DNA from: Lachnospiraceae bacterium
GTDB taxonomy: Bacteria > Bacillota_A > Clostridia > Lachnospirales > Lachnospiraceae
Length of the DNA: 8,112 bases
Direction: 5' to 3'
NCBI GenBank assembly: GCA_024691045.1
Contig: JAILOC010000126.1
Coordinates: 1 to 8,112, forward strand
Part shown: in pieces, positions 1 to 6,774 of the stretch
Layout of the letters: each line of letters starts with the position of its first letter
Position numbering within the stretch: position 1 is the first letter of the stretch
Program-made: the position numbers and the translations under genes
The notes under the pieces: generated by a model
Seen by the model: the letters and a program-made list of their open reading frames with translations, nothing else
What the model was told of the DNA's origin: nothing
Database searches by the model: none

Positions 1-109
1 TAGCCATGACGAGTACACCTGCCTGAGCGGTCCCGCTTGCGGTTTTTCCGCATCCGGCAAGACACATTATCATTGCGGCACAAGTAATCATTGTAATAAG
101 TTTTTTCAT
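1..109 (-). CDS. Lipoprotein of unknown function (N-terminal fragment, runs off the left edge)
   Basis: The first 36 codons of a gene on the minus strand are visible, with no stop before the window edge. The ATG at 109-107 is preceded by a perfect GGAGG (120-116) with 6-nt spacing, which fixes the start. The product begins MKKLITMITCAAMIMCLAGC: a short positive n-region (K2, K3), a hydrophobic core at about residues 4-16, and a lipobox L17-A18-G19-C20. This is a classic type II signal peptide. By family knowledge it would be cleaved before Cys20, lipidated and held on the outer face of the membrane. The mature part seen so far is small and polar (G, K, T, A, S, Q), then turns hydrophobic (AGVLVMA), too little to assign a family. 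It is not a normal member of the nusA-infB operon and has its own apparent promoter, so I infer a separate transcription unit. Confidence 0.8.
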   Translation of the reverse strand, partial: MKKLITMITCAAMIMCLAGCGKTASGTAQAGVLVMA

Positions 110-223
110 AAAAATCCTCCCTGCCTTTTCAGGCATTTATATACGGGGGTTAGCCCCAAACATTGTCTGTCCCTGGTACCGTCATCAGCGGACTGTAAAA
201 AGCGCCTTAGATTATAGCACATC
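110..223 (-). other. Intergenic region and 5' leader between ribF and the lipoprotein gene
   Basis: These 114 nt are the longest non-coding stretch in the window. In the minus-strand direction it starts with the -10 of a promoter just after the ribF stop, then gives a leader of roughly 95 nt. The leader holds two small inverted repeats: GGGGCTAACCCC (around 144-156) and TGCCTGAAAAGGCA (about 121-134), the latter a 5-bp stem closed by a GAAA loop immediately upstream of the SD. I see no stem followed by a T-run, so there is no convincing intrinsic terminator for the ribF operon. I compared the leader with riboswitch classes I know (cyclic-di-GMP, fluoride) and found no match. Its structure is too slight to claim regulation. 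Confidence 0.55.
116..120 (-). promoter_or_regulatory. Ribosome binding site of the lipoprotein gene
   Basis: GGAGG on the minus strand, 6 nt before the ATG at 109. It follows directly on the 121-134 hairpin, so folding could affect its access. It supports the chosen start and real expression of this partial gene. Confidence 0.75.
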
Positions 224-237
224 TTACGGCCTGTAAA
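211..237 (-). promoter_or_regulatory. Predicted sigma-A type promoter with extended -10 for the lipoprotein gene
   Basis: On the minus strand TGCTATAAT (219-211) is a perfect extended -10. TTTACA at 237-232 matches five of six bases of the -35 consensus. The spacer is 15 bp, shorter than the usual 17, but an extended -10 tolerates a poor or badly spaced -35. The -35 lies inside the last codons of ribF and the -10 begins 5 nt after its stop (226-224). Transcription would start near 203-205 and run into the lipoprotein gene. This is a sequence match only, not a mapped start. Confidence 0.6.
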
Positions 238-1150
238 GTCTTATATCTTCTGCAAGTTTTTCCTTCAGGGCTTCAACGGAATCAAATCTGGTCTCGGGCC
301 TTCGGAAGGATTTAAGGTACACCTCCGCATCCTGCCCGTAGACATCCCCGTCAAAATCATAGAGGTATGTCTCTACGCCCTTTACTTCATGGTCCGATAT
401 GGTCGGCTTGCAGCCTATATTGGTAAGGCCGCAGTATTTCTTTCCGTCAATATATACATCCGATGTATATACACCGTTCGGCGGAAGTAATTTGTCTTCA
501 TCGGGAAGCATGTTGATGGTGGGAAATCCGAGAGTCCTGCCCATATGGTTTCCGTGAACTATGCTTCCGCATACAAAATAAGGTATTCCGAGAAGTTTCT
601 CCGCATCTTCCATCCTGGCTTCGGATATCATCTGCCTTACAAGAGTGGAGCTGACTTCGTATTCCTTATCAAGCTCTATTGTTATCTTATCGATGATCCT
701 GACGGCAATGTCATTTTGCTCGCCGTATGCTCTCAGGGTATCCGCATTGCCTGCGCCCATTTTTCCGAAGGAAACATCCTTTCCCGCGGCAATGGTTCTT
801 GCTCCGATCCTTCCGGTAATAAGCTCTTCCAGAAAAGGGACCGGCTCCGTATCCGCGGTATCCTTGTCAAAAGGAAACTCGATCAGAATATCTATTCCCT
901 TTCTTTCAAAAAGAATCCTCTTTTCTTTTCTGGTGGTCAGGAGACTTTTTTCTTTTCCGAAGAAAACACCGGGTGCGGGATCAAAGGTAAAAACACAGGA
1001 TTTGAGTTCCTCACCCGTCTTCTCCTCGCATGCTCCGATTATCTCCAGCAGAAGCTTCTGGTGACCGATGTGCACACCGTCGAATTTACCTATGGCAACG
1101 GCCGTAGGCGAACTGATATAAAAATCTTTTGTATCGGATATTATTTCCAT
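224..1150 (-). CDS. ribF: Bifunctional riboflavin kinase / FAD synthetase
   Basis: RibF converts riboflavin to FMN (kinase) and FMN to FAD (adenylyl transfer) in the cytoplasm. The 308 residues match the usual family length. The N-terminal FAD synthetase domain shows the nucleotidyltransferase signature GKFDGVHIGH at residues 21-30 and the SSTLVR motif at 167-172. The C-terminal riboflavin kinase domain shows GRTLGFPTIN at 204-213, a conserved glutamate in GVETY (E260, the likely catalytic base) and DFDGDVYG at 265-272. Both halves look intact. The gene follows truB by 6 nt and is the last gene of the operon visible here. No SD can be seen before the ATG at 1150: the preceding bases are only the end of truB and CAAGAT. 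I infer translation by coupling to truB. Position after truB is common in Firmicutes and does not imply a flavin-specific regulation; no FMN riboswitch is seen. Confidence 0.95.
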   Translation of the reverse strand: MEIISDTKDFYISSPTAVAIGKFDGVHIGHQKLLLEIIGACEEKTGEELKSCVFTFDPAPGVFFGKEKSLLTTRKEKRILFERKGIDILIEFPFDKDTADTEPVPFLEELITGRIGARTIAAGKDVSFGKMGAGNADTLRAYGEQNDIAVRIIDKITIELDKEYEVSSTLVRQMISEARMEDAEKLLGIPYFVCGSIVHGNHMGRTLGFPTINMLPDEDKLLPPNGVYTSDVYIDGKKYCGLTNIGCKPTISDHEVKGVETYLYDFDGDVYGQDAEVYLKSFRRPETRFDSVEALKEKLAEDIRLYRP

Positions 1151-1156
1151 ATCTTG

Positions 1157-2080
1157 TCAAAACATCTTAAAGGGTGCAAAAACTCCGGTCTCCGGATCGT
1201 ATTCGTAAACGGCGGCAAATTCACCGTCAGGATGATATACCCTGAACATCTGCTTTTTGCCCTCTCCGGAGAAAGAAACCATATCCTCCGCGGTCAGCTT
1301 GTTTCCGTTAAGAAGCAGTCTGTCCGCTTCCGCGGTGACGGTAATCTCAGGATAATCGCCAAAGACGGTATCGATGGGTCGTATCAGTGAGATCAGTTCG
1401 TCTCTCCTGCCTTCATCCGCAAGTTTTCTGAGTTCATCAAGTGAATGGGCCGATTCAAGATCAAAGGGTCCGACGCAGCTTCTTACAAGTGACTTCATGC
1501 ATCCGCCGCATCCCAGATCGCGTCCTATATCATCACAGAGCGATCTTATATATGTTCCCTTCGAACAGAGAACCTTGAACTTAACGACGGGCAGTTCCAC
1601 CGAAAGGATCTCTATACTTTTGATGCTGACTCTTCTCGGCTGTCTTTCAACGGTTCTTCCGCTTCTTGCGATATCGTAAAGTCTCTGTCCGTTTGATTTA
1701 AGTGCCGAATACATAGGAGGAATCTGGTCTATGTCTCCGAGATAACCCATTACCGCTTTTTCAATCTGTTCTGCGGTCAATTCCGTCGCCTTTGCCGGAT
1801 CGCCGCCCTCCGCATTTCCCGTCACGTCAAGCGTATCCGTAACACGTCCCAGAAGGAGCTCTGCGATGTATTCCTTATCCCAGTCGGTTATCAATCCGCA
1901 TACCTTGGTTCCCTTTCCGAGCGCCACAGGGAGAACTCCCGTCGCCATCGGATCAAGCGTTCCGGTATGACCGACCTTCTTCTGATGATAGATTCCTCTT
2001 ACAACCGCTACAACATCAAAGGAGGTGTATCCCGCCTCCTTTGAAATATTAAGTATTCCGTTATTTACGGGATCAGCCAT
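1157..2080 (-). CDS. truB: tRNA pseudouridine(55) synthase
   Basis: TruB isomerises U55 in the T-loop of nearly all tRNAs and also acts as a tRNA folding chaperone. The catalytic motif GHTGTLDPMATGVLP is intact; its aspartate is residue 43 counted from the start chosen here (47 from the longer one). Downstream are the conserved LCSKGTYIRSL segment and the GCGGCMKSLVRSCVGPF region of the TruB fold, then a C-terminal PUA-like RNA-binding part ending ...FAPFKMF. Two starts compete. ATG at 2092 sits only 1 nt after GGAGG, too close to work well. ATG at 2080 (protein MADPVNNGILNIS...) has GAGG 3 nt before it and GGAGG 12 nt before it, and gives an N-terminus closer to the family, so I prefer it (307 aa; the longer form has 311). 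Either way the gene overlaps the end of nrnA (8 or 20 nt), so coupled translation is likely. Confidence 0.95.
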   Translation of the reverse strand: MADPVNNGILNISKEAGYTSFDVVAVVRGIYHQKKVGHTGTLDPMATGVLPVALGKGTKVCGLITDWDKEYIAELLLGRVTDTLDVTGNAEGGDPAKATELTAEQIEKAVMGYLGDIDQIPPMYSALKSNGQRLYDIARSGRTVERQPRRVSIKSIEILSVELPVVKFKVLCSKGTYIRSLCDDIGRDLGCGGCMKSLVRSCVGPFDLESAHSLDELRKLADEGRRDELISLIRPIDTVFGDYPEITVTAEADRLLLNGNKLTAEDMVSFSGEGKKQMFRVYHPDGEFAAVYEYDPETGVFAPFKMF

Positions 2081-3056
2081 GGGCCTCTTCATCCTCCGGA
2101 AGATTGTCCAGCTGTCTTTCGATATACTTGGAAAGATTGTTCACACAGTCGTAAACATTTCCCGTCATATTGCATCCCGCTGCCCTTGCATGTCCGCCGC
2201 CGCCGAAGCGCACGGCAATCTTGGCAACATTGACCTTATCAGAGGATCTCATCGAAACCTTGAATTCCTGAGCAGCGATCTCATACATAAAGATCGATAC
2301 GTCAACATCCCTGATATTGCGCAGCTGGGAAACAATGCCTTCAAAATCCTTGCTTACGACGCCGTAGAACTGCTGGGTCTTAAGGTCGAGCCAGCTTACA
2401 ACGCATCTTCCGCCCATGAATCTTACGCTCTCCATCAGACATCTTCCGAGTATCTGTGACTGGAGATAAGTCTTCTCATAGAAGGCTCTCTGAATGAGTG
2501 AAGTATGGTCAAAGCCGTACTCCATAAGATCCGCAGCGCGTCTCATAGTGTCGGGCGAAGTGCTTGAATACTGGAAAACACCGGTATCCGTTACCATTCC
2601 GGTGTAAATGCATCTTGCGACATCGGCATCGATATACTTTTTGTCGAAAAGCGTATAGAGCAGTTCACAGGTGGAGCTTATGTCGGGATCCACCACATTG
2701 AGGTCTCCGACGCCGTTTTTATTGCTTTCGTGATGATCGATGTTGATACGCTTAGCAGCACCGTCAAAATATTTTACGGTCTCGCCGAGTCTTTCACGGT
2801 TACAATCGAGGGAGAAGTAAACGTCATATGAAACGTCATCGGGGAATTCCCTTTTTATCTCGTCGTATCCCGCTTCATCGTTGAAAATTGTAGGAATGGG
2901 ATTTTCAAGATTAACATCTATCTCCTTGTCCGGAAATGCATTCAGAAGATATTTTCTGAGCGCAAGACAGGAAGATATGGCATCGCCGTCCGGTCTGATA
3001 TGACCGCTGATGCCGATCCTCTTTGCATCTTCGCATTCCTTGATAATATCGAGCAT
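2073..3056 (-). CDS. nrnA: DHH/DHHA1 phosphoesterase, NrnA-type nanoRNase and pAp phosphatase
   Basis: NrnA-family enzymes degrade 2-5 nt RNAs left by other exonucleases and dephosphorylate pAp to AMP, using a two-metal centre in the cytoplasm. At 327 aa it has the normal length. All DHH motifs are present: GHIRPDGDA (H19, D23, D25), SLDC (D84), the namesake DHH at 107-109 within NIDHHESN, and TDTGVFQYSST (D157). The DHHA1 substrate-binding domain follows, with VRFGGGGHARAAGC (GGGGH at 285-289). The start is supported by GAGGT 6 nt before the ATG at 3056, and the gene lies 11 nt after rbfA. Position between rbfA and truB is the standard one in Firmicutes. The family also includes enzymes that hydrolyse c-di-AMP or pGpG; those usually carry extra membrane, PAS or GGDEF domains, which are absent here, so the NrnA assignment is favoured. 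Confidence 0.93.
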   Translation of the reverse strand: MLDIIKECEDAKRIGISGHIRPDGDAISSCLALRKYLLNAFPDKEIDVNLENPIPTIFNDEAGYDEIKREFPDDVSYDVYFSLDCNRERLGETVKYFDGAAKRINIDHHESNKNGVGDLNVVDPDISSTCELLYTLFDKKYIDADVARCIYTGMVTDTGVFQYSSTSPDTMRRAADLMEYGFDHTSLIQRAFYEKTYLQSQILGRCLMESVRFMGGRCVVSWLDLKTQQFYGVVSKDFEGIVSQLRNIRDVDVSIFMYEIAAQEFKVSMRSSDKVNVAKIAVRFGGGGHARAAGCNMTGNVYDCVNNLSKYIERQLDNLPEDEEAHG

Positions 3057-3067
3057 TAAATTACCTC

Positions 3068-3460
3068 TTACTGTTCGGTGTCCTCTTCCGAGTCCACATG
3101 CCTTGCTTCGTCATCTGCGATGACCTCGTCGATCTTATGTATCATATCGACGCCGTATTCGGTGGAGGTATCCGAGATGAACGAAAGCTCGGGAGTATTT
3201 CTGAGATTCATTCTTACGGCAAGCTCATGTCTGATATAGCCGGCCGCAGACTGAAGGCCTCTGATAGTGTTGTCCCTGTCCTCTTCGGAACCGAGAACCG
3301 ATATCCATACCTTGCAGGTTTTGAGATCGGGAGCAACATAAACCTCTATGATGCTGGTCCAGGGGCTGACCCTGGGATCCTTGACATCACGGATGATCTG
3401 CGAGAGTTCCTTCTGAACCTCTGAGTTAAGTCTTATATTTTTGATACTGTTTTTTCTCAC
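3068..3460 (-). CDS. rbfA: 30S ribosome-binding factor RbfA
   Basis: RbfA binds the immature 30S subunit near the 16S rRNA 5' end and neck, aids late maturation and keeps unfinished subunits from initiating. The 130 residues contain the usual features: the N-terminal helix with [14 protein letters not shown] (10-23), DPRV (28-31), a KH-like fold with the A72-A73-G74 kink (AxG motif) in [10 protein letters not shown], and the [15 protein letters not shown] segment (89-103). The C-terminal tail is acidic (DDEA...DSEEDTEQ). It starts with GTG at 3460, whose last two bases plus the next A form the infB TGA (4-nt GTGA overlap). GAGG lies 10 nt before the GTG within the infB end. This arrangement points to translational coupling, matching the shared role of IF2 and RbfA on the small subunit. 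Confidence 0.95.
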   Translation of the reverse strand: MRKNSIKNIRLNSEVQKELSQIIRDVKDPRVSPWTSIIEVYVAPDLKTCKVWISVLGSEEDRDNTIRGLQSAAGYIRHELAVRMNLRNTPELSFISDTSTEYGVDMIHKIDEVIADDEARHVDSEEDTEQ

Positions 3461-6414
3461 GTTCTGGGAACCTCAACCATAATGTAAGCTTCAACCTGAT
3501 CAAGCTCCTGGATGGAATCGAACTTATCGAATACAAGTCCGCACTCGAATCCTTCCTTGACCTCCTTGACATCATCCTTGAATCTCTTGAGCGACGAAAG
3601 CTCGCCTTCGTAGATCTGCTCCTCGCCTCTCCTGATACGGACCTTGCAGCCTCTCTGCATATGTCCGTCGAGCACGTAGGAACCTGCGATGTTTCCGATA
3701 GCGGATGCCTTGAAGATCTGCCTGATCTCCGCATGTCCGATGATCTTCTCTTCGAATACGGGATCGAGCATTCCCTTCATTGCACGCTCAATATCCTCGA
3801 TAGCCTTATAGATGACATCGTAACATCTGACATCGACATTCTCCGCCTCTGCCTTGCTCTCTGCCTGGGTATCGGGCTTTACGTTGAATCCGATGATGAT
3901 TGCATTGGATGCACCTGCAAGGTTGACATCTGATTCGTTGATAGCACCTACGCCGCCGTGAATGACCTTGACGACAACTTCCTCATTGGAAAGCTTAAGC
4001 ACGGATTCCTTGAGAGCTTCAACGGAACCCTGTACGTCTGCCTTGATGATGATATCAAGCTCCTTGAGATTCTCCTCCTTGATCTTGGAGAAGAGATCTT
4101 CGAGACTCATTCTTCCCTGGGTCTCTGCAAGCTTCTGCTTCTTGTTCTCTGCGGTATAGGTATCTGCATAGGACTTGGCTTCCTTATCGGACTCGTGTGC
4201 AAGGAATACCTCGCCGGCCTCGGGTACGGAGCTTAAGCCCAGTATCTCAACGGGAGTAGAAGGTCCGCAGGTCTTGACGTTCTCACCCTTATCATTGATC
4301 ATCGCACGCACTTTACCGTGAGCTGCGCCTGCGGATACGAAATCTCCGATGTGAAGGGTACCCTTCTGTACAAGGATGGTTGCAACGGGACCTCTTCCCT
4401 TATCGAGCTGTGCCTCTATTACAAGACCTCTTGCCTTTCTGTCGGGATCCGCCTTGAGCTCAAGGACATCCGCAGTAAGAAGGATCATATCGAGAAGGTT
4501 ATCGAGACCTTCTCCGGTCTTCGCGGAAACGGGAGCAAATACGGTCGATCCACCCCAGTCCTCGGAAATGAGTTCATACTCAGAGAGTTCCTGCTTAACC
4601 CTGTCAATATTTGCAGAGGGCTTATCGATCTTGTTGACAGCAACAATGATCTCTACGCCTGCTGCCTTCGCATGGTTGATAGCCTCTACGGTCTGGGGCA
4701 TTACACCGTCATCAGCCGCAACTACAAGAATTGCGATATCGGTGGAATTCGCACCACGCATACGCATTGCGGTGAATGCTTCGTGACCGGGGGTATCGAG
4801 GAAGGTAATGGTCTTACCCTTAACGTCAACGGTGTATGCACCGATAGCCTGGGTAATTCCTCCTGCCTCTCTCGAGGTTACGTGTGTCTTTCTGATCGCA
4901 TCGAGAAGTGAAGTCTTACCGTGATCGACGTGTCCCATAACACAGACTACGGGAGGTCTCTCCTTCATCTTGCTGGTATCTTCTTCATCCTCTTTGAGGA
5001 GTTCCTCGATGACATTTACTTTTACTTCATGCTCACAGAGGATCTCGTAATCCATCGCGATGTTTTCGGCATCCTCATATGAAAGCTCCTGGTTAACGGT
5101 GCAGACCTTGCCGGACATAAAGAGCTTCTTGATGATATCGGAAGCCTTCATCTTCATCTTGGCAGCAAGATCACCGATGGTGATGGAATCGGGAAGGGTG
5201 ATGACCTTGATCTGCTCTTCGACAACCTCCTCAACCTTCTTCTCGGGCTTGATGAAGCGTCCCGCCTTCTTGCTGCGTGAAAGTTCCTCTTCGTTGTAAT
5301 TTATGTCCTTGTGCTTGCCGTTTCTTTCTTCGTTCCTGCGTCTTGCGTCACGGCCCCCTTTATTGCTCGTAGGACCGTCTGAGGTAAAGATCTTGCCTCC
5401 GCCAGCACCTTTTCCGTTGCCGAATCCGGCTCCCGGCCTTCCATTTGGTCTCTGACCTCCAGCGCCACCAGCAAAGCCCCTGCCAGGAGCTCCGCCGCCA
5501 AAACCACCCTTTTGAGGGTTCTGCGCGCCCGCGAAATTGTTCGGACGCCCGTTCTGAGTCTGCCTGTAATAGCCACCTTGCCTGTCGGTCCTTTCCGTGC
5601 TTTGCGCTGTCTGACCATATCCGTTTCCTCCACGGTATCCGCCTTTTGAACGCTGTCCGGGTCTGTCGTTGATGCTGATGGAATGGGTACCCTTCGCATT
5701 ATCCCTGGGACCCTGGGGCTTGCCTGACTGGCCCTGGGCAGGTGCGGGATTTGCGGGCTTTGATTCCTGAGCTGCGGGCTTAGCCTCTGCAGCGGGTGCC
5801 TCGATCTTGGCGGGAGCAGCTTCCTGCTCGGGCCTGGGCTTTCTTGCACCGGGAATATTCTTGGGATCCTGAACCATGTTGACGGCAGGAGTATCCGAGG
5901 GAGCCGTAAGGGGCTTGATGATCCGTCTGGGCTCGGGTCTTCCGGTCATGGGGGTTCCGGGTCGTCCGCCTGTCGCGGGCTTAACGTAAGGTGAAGATAC
6001 GCCTGCGGGCTTAACGCTCTGACCGGTATATGCCTTTGCGGGCTGGGAGGATGCTCCTCCTGCCTGGGGCTTGCCGGGTTTATTGTTAACGATGATTATC
6101 TTCTTTTTGGGTGCATCACCGTGAGCCGCTGCCTTGTGCCTTGCTGCTTCCTCGGGTTTTGCCGCGGGCTTTTTCTCCGCAGTCACTTCCGGCTTCTTTT
6201 CCACCTTGCTTTCTGCAGGAGCCGGCTTTGCGCTTTCCGCGGGAGCGGAAGGCTTGTTTGCACCGAATCTGGCTCTGAGCTTATCCGCCTCTTCGTCGGA
6301 TACGGAGCTGGCATGGGATGTTACATCCATACCCATCTCTTTAGCGGCGTCAACCACCTCATTGCTCTTAATTCCAAATTCCTTTGCAAGTTGGTTCAAT
6401 CTGATCTTTGCCAT
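3457..6414 (-). CDS. infB: Translation initiation factor IF-2
   Basis: IF2 is the GTPase that places initiator fMet-tRNA on the 30S subunit and promotes subunit joining. At 985 aa it is long for the family because of its linker. Residues 1-50 form an IF2_N helical module ([14 protein letters not shown]...). About 51-370 is low complexity: first Ala/Pro/Lys/Glu-rich, then Gly/Arg/Asn/Gln-rich at about 250-345. A second IF2_N-like module is at about 402-453. The G domain has GHVDHGKT (494-501), DTPGHE (540-545), NKID (594-597) and SAK (630-632), all intact. Domain II follows at about 655-745, domain III (C1) at about 770-870, and domain IV (C2) at about 880-985, with the ECG motif (957-959) of the fMet-tRNA pocket. 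The start ATG follows the ylxQ stop after 3 nt; GGAGG lies 11 nt upstream inside ylxQ, suggesting coupling. Confidence 0.97.
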   Translation of the reverse strand: MAKIRLNQLAKEFGIKSNEVVDAAKEMGMDVTSHASSVSDEEADKLRARFGANKPSAPAESAKPAPAESKVEKKPEVTAEKKPAAKPEEAARHKAAAHGDAPKKKIIIVNNKPGKPQAGGASSQPAKAYTGQSVKPAGVSSPYVKPATGGRPGTPMTGRPEPRRIIKPLTAPSDTPAVNMVQDPKNIPGARKPRPEQEAAPAKIEAPAAEAKPAAQESKPANPAPAQGQSGKPQGPRDNAKGTHSISINDRPGQRSKGGYRGGNGYGQTAQSTERTDRQGGYYRQTQNGRPNNFAGAQNPQKGGFGGGAPGRGFAGGAGGQRPNGRPGAGFGNGKGAGGGKIFTSDGPTSNKGGRDARRRNEERNGKHKDINYNEEELSRSKKAGRFIKPEKKVEEVVEEQIKVITLPDSITIGDLAAKMKMKASDIIKKLFMSGKVCTVNQELSYEDAENIAMDYEILCEHEVKVNVIEELLKEDEEDTSKMKERPPVVCVMGHVDHGKTSLLDAIRKTHVTSREAGGITQAIGAYTVDVKGKTITFLDTPGHEAFTAMRMRGANSTDIAILVVAADDGVMPQTVEAINHAKAAGVEIIVAVNKIDKPSANIDRVKQELSEYELISEDWGGSTVFAPVSAKTGEGLDNLLDMILLTADVLELKADPDRKARGLVIEAQLDKGRGPVATILVQKGTLHIGDFVSAGAAHGKVRAMINDKGENVKTCGPSTPVEILGLSSVPEAGEVFLAHESDKEAKSYADTYTAENKKQKLAETQGRMSLEDLFSKIKEENLKELDIIIKADVQGSVEALKESVLKLSNEEVVVKVIHGGVGAINESDVNLAGASNAIIIGFNVKPDTQAESKAEAENVDVRCYDVIYKAIEDIERAMKGMLDPVFEEKIIGHAEIRQIFKASAIGNIAGSYVLDGHMQRGCKVRIRRGEEQIYEGELSSLKRFKDDVKEVKEGFECGLVFDKFDSIQELDQVEAYIMVEVPRT

Positions 6415-6417
6415 TAA

Positions 6418-6738
6418 TTACAATTCCTCCTCAAAAAGCTCAGGTGCCGTTTTCATTATTGCTTGGCACAATCCTTCATCTTCCACTGCCAGAGCACTCC
6501 GCAGGTCCTTTCCGACTGCATGGCCGAGTGCCTGCCTGTCGGAGTAATACATGTACGGTACTCCGTAATATTTACATTTGTCCGAGTACATCTTCCTGGA
6601 ACCTTCGGATGCATCGGAGGCGATGATCACACACATGGCACTTCCCGCCCGTATGCTCTCGAGAACCTGTGTCTCTCCGCCTGCGATCTTCCCCGCTTTC
6701 TGTGCAAGTCCCAGAAGCGATAAAATCCTGTCTGTCGT
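6418..6738 (-). CDS. ylxQ: L7Ae/L30e-family RNA-binding protein YlxQ, probable ACG or ATT start
   Basis: Proteins of this family are small L7Ae-like RNA binders; the Bacillus relatives YlxQ and YbxF bind kink-turn RNA and associate with the ribosome. Reading upstream of the first in-frame ATG (6636) restores the whole conserved N-terminus, TDRILSLLGLAQKAGKIAGG, followed by the core MCVIIASDASEGSRKMYSDKC, so the gene clearly begins well before that ATG. No ATG, GTG or TTG exists in frame between the ylxR stop (6775) and 6636. The best-placed start is ACG at 6738-6736, 5 nt after AAAGGAG; with Met read there the protein would be MTDRILSLLGL..., as expected for the family, and 106 aa long. ATT at 6741-6739 is one codon earlier but only 2 nt from the SD. 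The frame is open to its TAA at 6420-6418. A one-base ATG-to-ACG change, real or a sequencing error, would explain it. Confidence 0.88.
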   Translation of the reverse strand, partial: TTDRILSLLGLAQKAGKIAGGETQVLESIRAGSAMCVIIASDASEGSRKMYSDKCKYYGVPYMYYSDRQALGHAVGKDLRSALAVEDEGLCQAIMKTAPELFEEEL

Positions 6739-6743
6739 AATGA

Positions 6744-6750
6744 CTCCTTT
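6744..6750 (-). promoter_or_regulatory. Shine-Dalgarno sequence that points to the ylxQ start
   Basis: AAAGGAG on the minus strand, between the ylxR stop and the conserved YlxQ N-terminus. It is 5 nt before ACG (6738) and 2 nt before ATT (6741), with no standard start codon in reach in the right frame. It shows ribosomes are meant to load here and argues against the ATG at 6636 as the true start. Confidence 0.7.
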
Positions 6751-6764
6751 CCACCTTAAGGTGG
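6751..6764 (-). repeat. Perfect 14-bp palindrome (hairpin) just upstream of the ylxQ SD
   Basis: CCACCTTAAGGTGG is its own reverse complement. In the mRNA it can fold as a 5-bp GC-rich stem CCACC/GGUGG with a UUAA loop. The SD AAAGGAG begins at the very next base. A weaker alternative, CCUU pairing with AAGG of the SD, would hide the SD and exclude the main stem. There is no T-run, so it is not an intrinsic terminator. A role in ylxQ translation or mRNA processing is inference only. Confidence 0.6.
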
Positions 6765-6774
6765 CGTGCTCTTT

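Noticed and set aside
121..134. Intrinsic terminator at the TGCCTGAAAAGGCA hairpin
   Set aside because: The stem is only 5 bp and is followed by GGGAGG, not a T-run, in the operon direction. In the other direction the following bases (TTTATATACG) are a poor tract and no gene points that way.
110..203. Riboswitch in the lipoprotein leader
   Set aside because: No match to the conserved cores of riboswitches I know; only two short hairpins are present, one with a GAAA loop.
545..1390. Long plus-strand open frame (281 codons) opposite ribF and truB
   Set aside because: It is antisense to two well-conserved genes, crosses their junction, has no SD or recognisable domain, and its Cys/Arg/Ser-rich content is that of a shadow frame.
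5301..5849. 182-codon open frame on the minus strand in another frame inside infB
   Set aside because: It lies exactly over the low-complexity IF2 linker, where high GC and lack of stop-prone codons open alternative frames. Its Pro/Ser/Arg-rich product has no known features.
6418..6636. A shorter 72-aa ylxQ starting at the ATG at 6636
   Set aside because: It would remove the conserved DRILSLLGLAQKAGK region of the L7Ae fold, which is encoded intact upstream and preceded by a good SD.
6751..6764. Operator or terminator at the 14-bp palindrome
   Set aside because: There is no T-run and no promoter elements nearby; its position next to an SD inside an operon fits an RNA-level role better, and even that is unproven.
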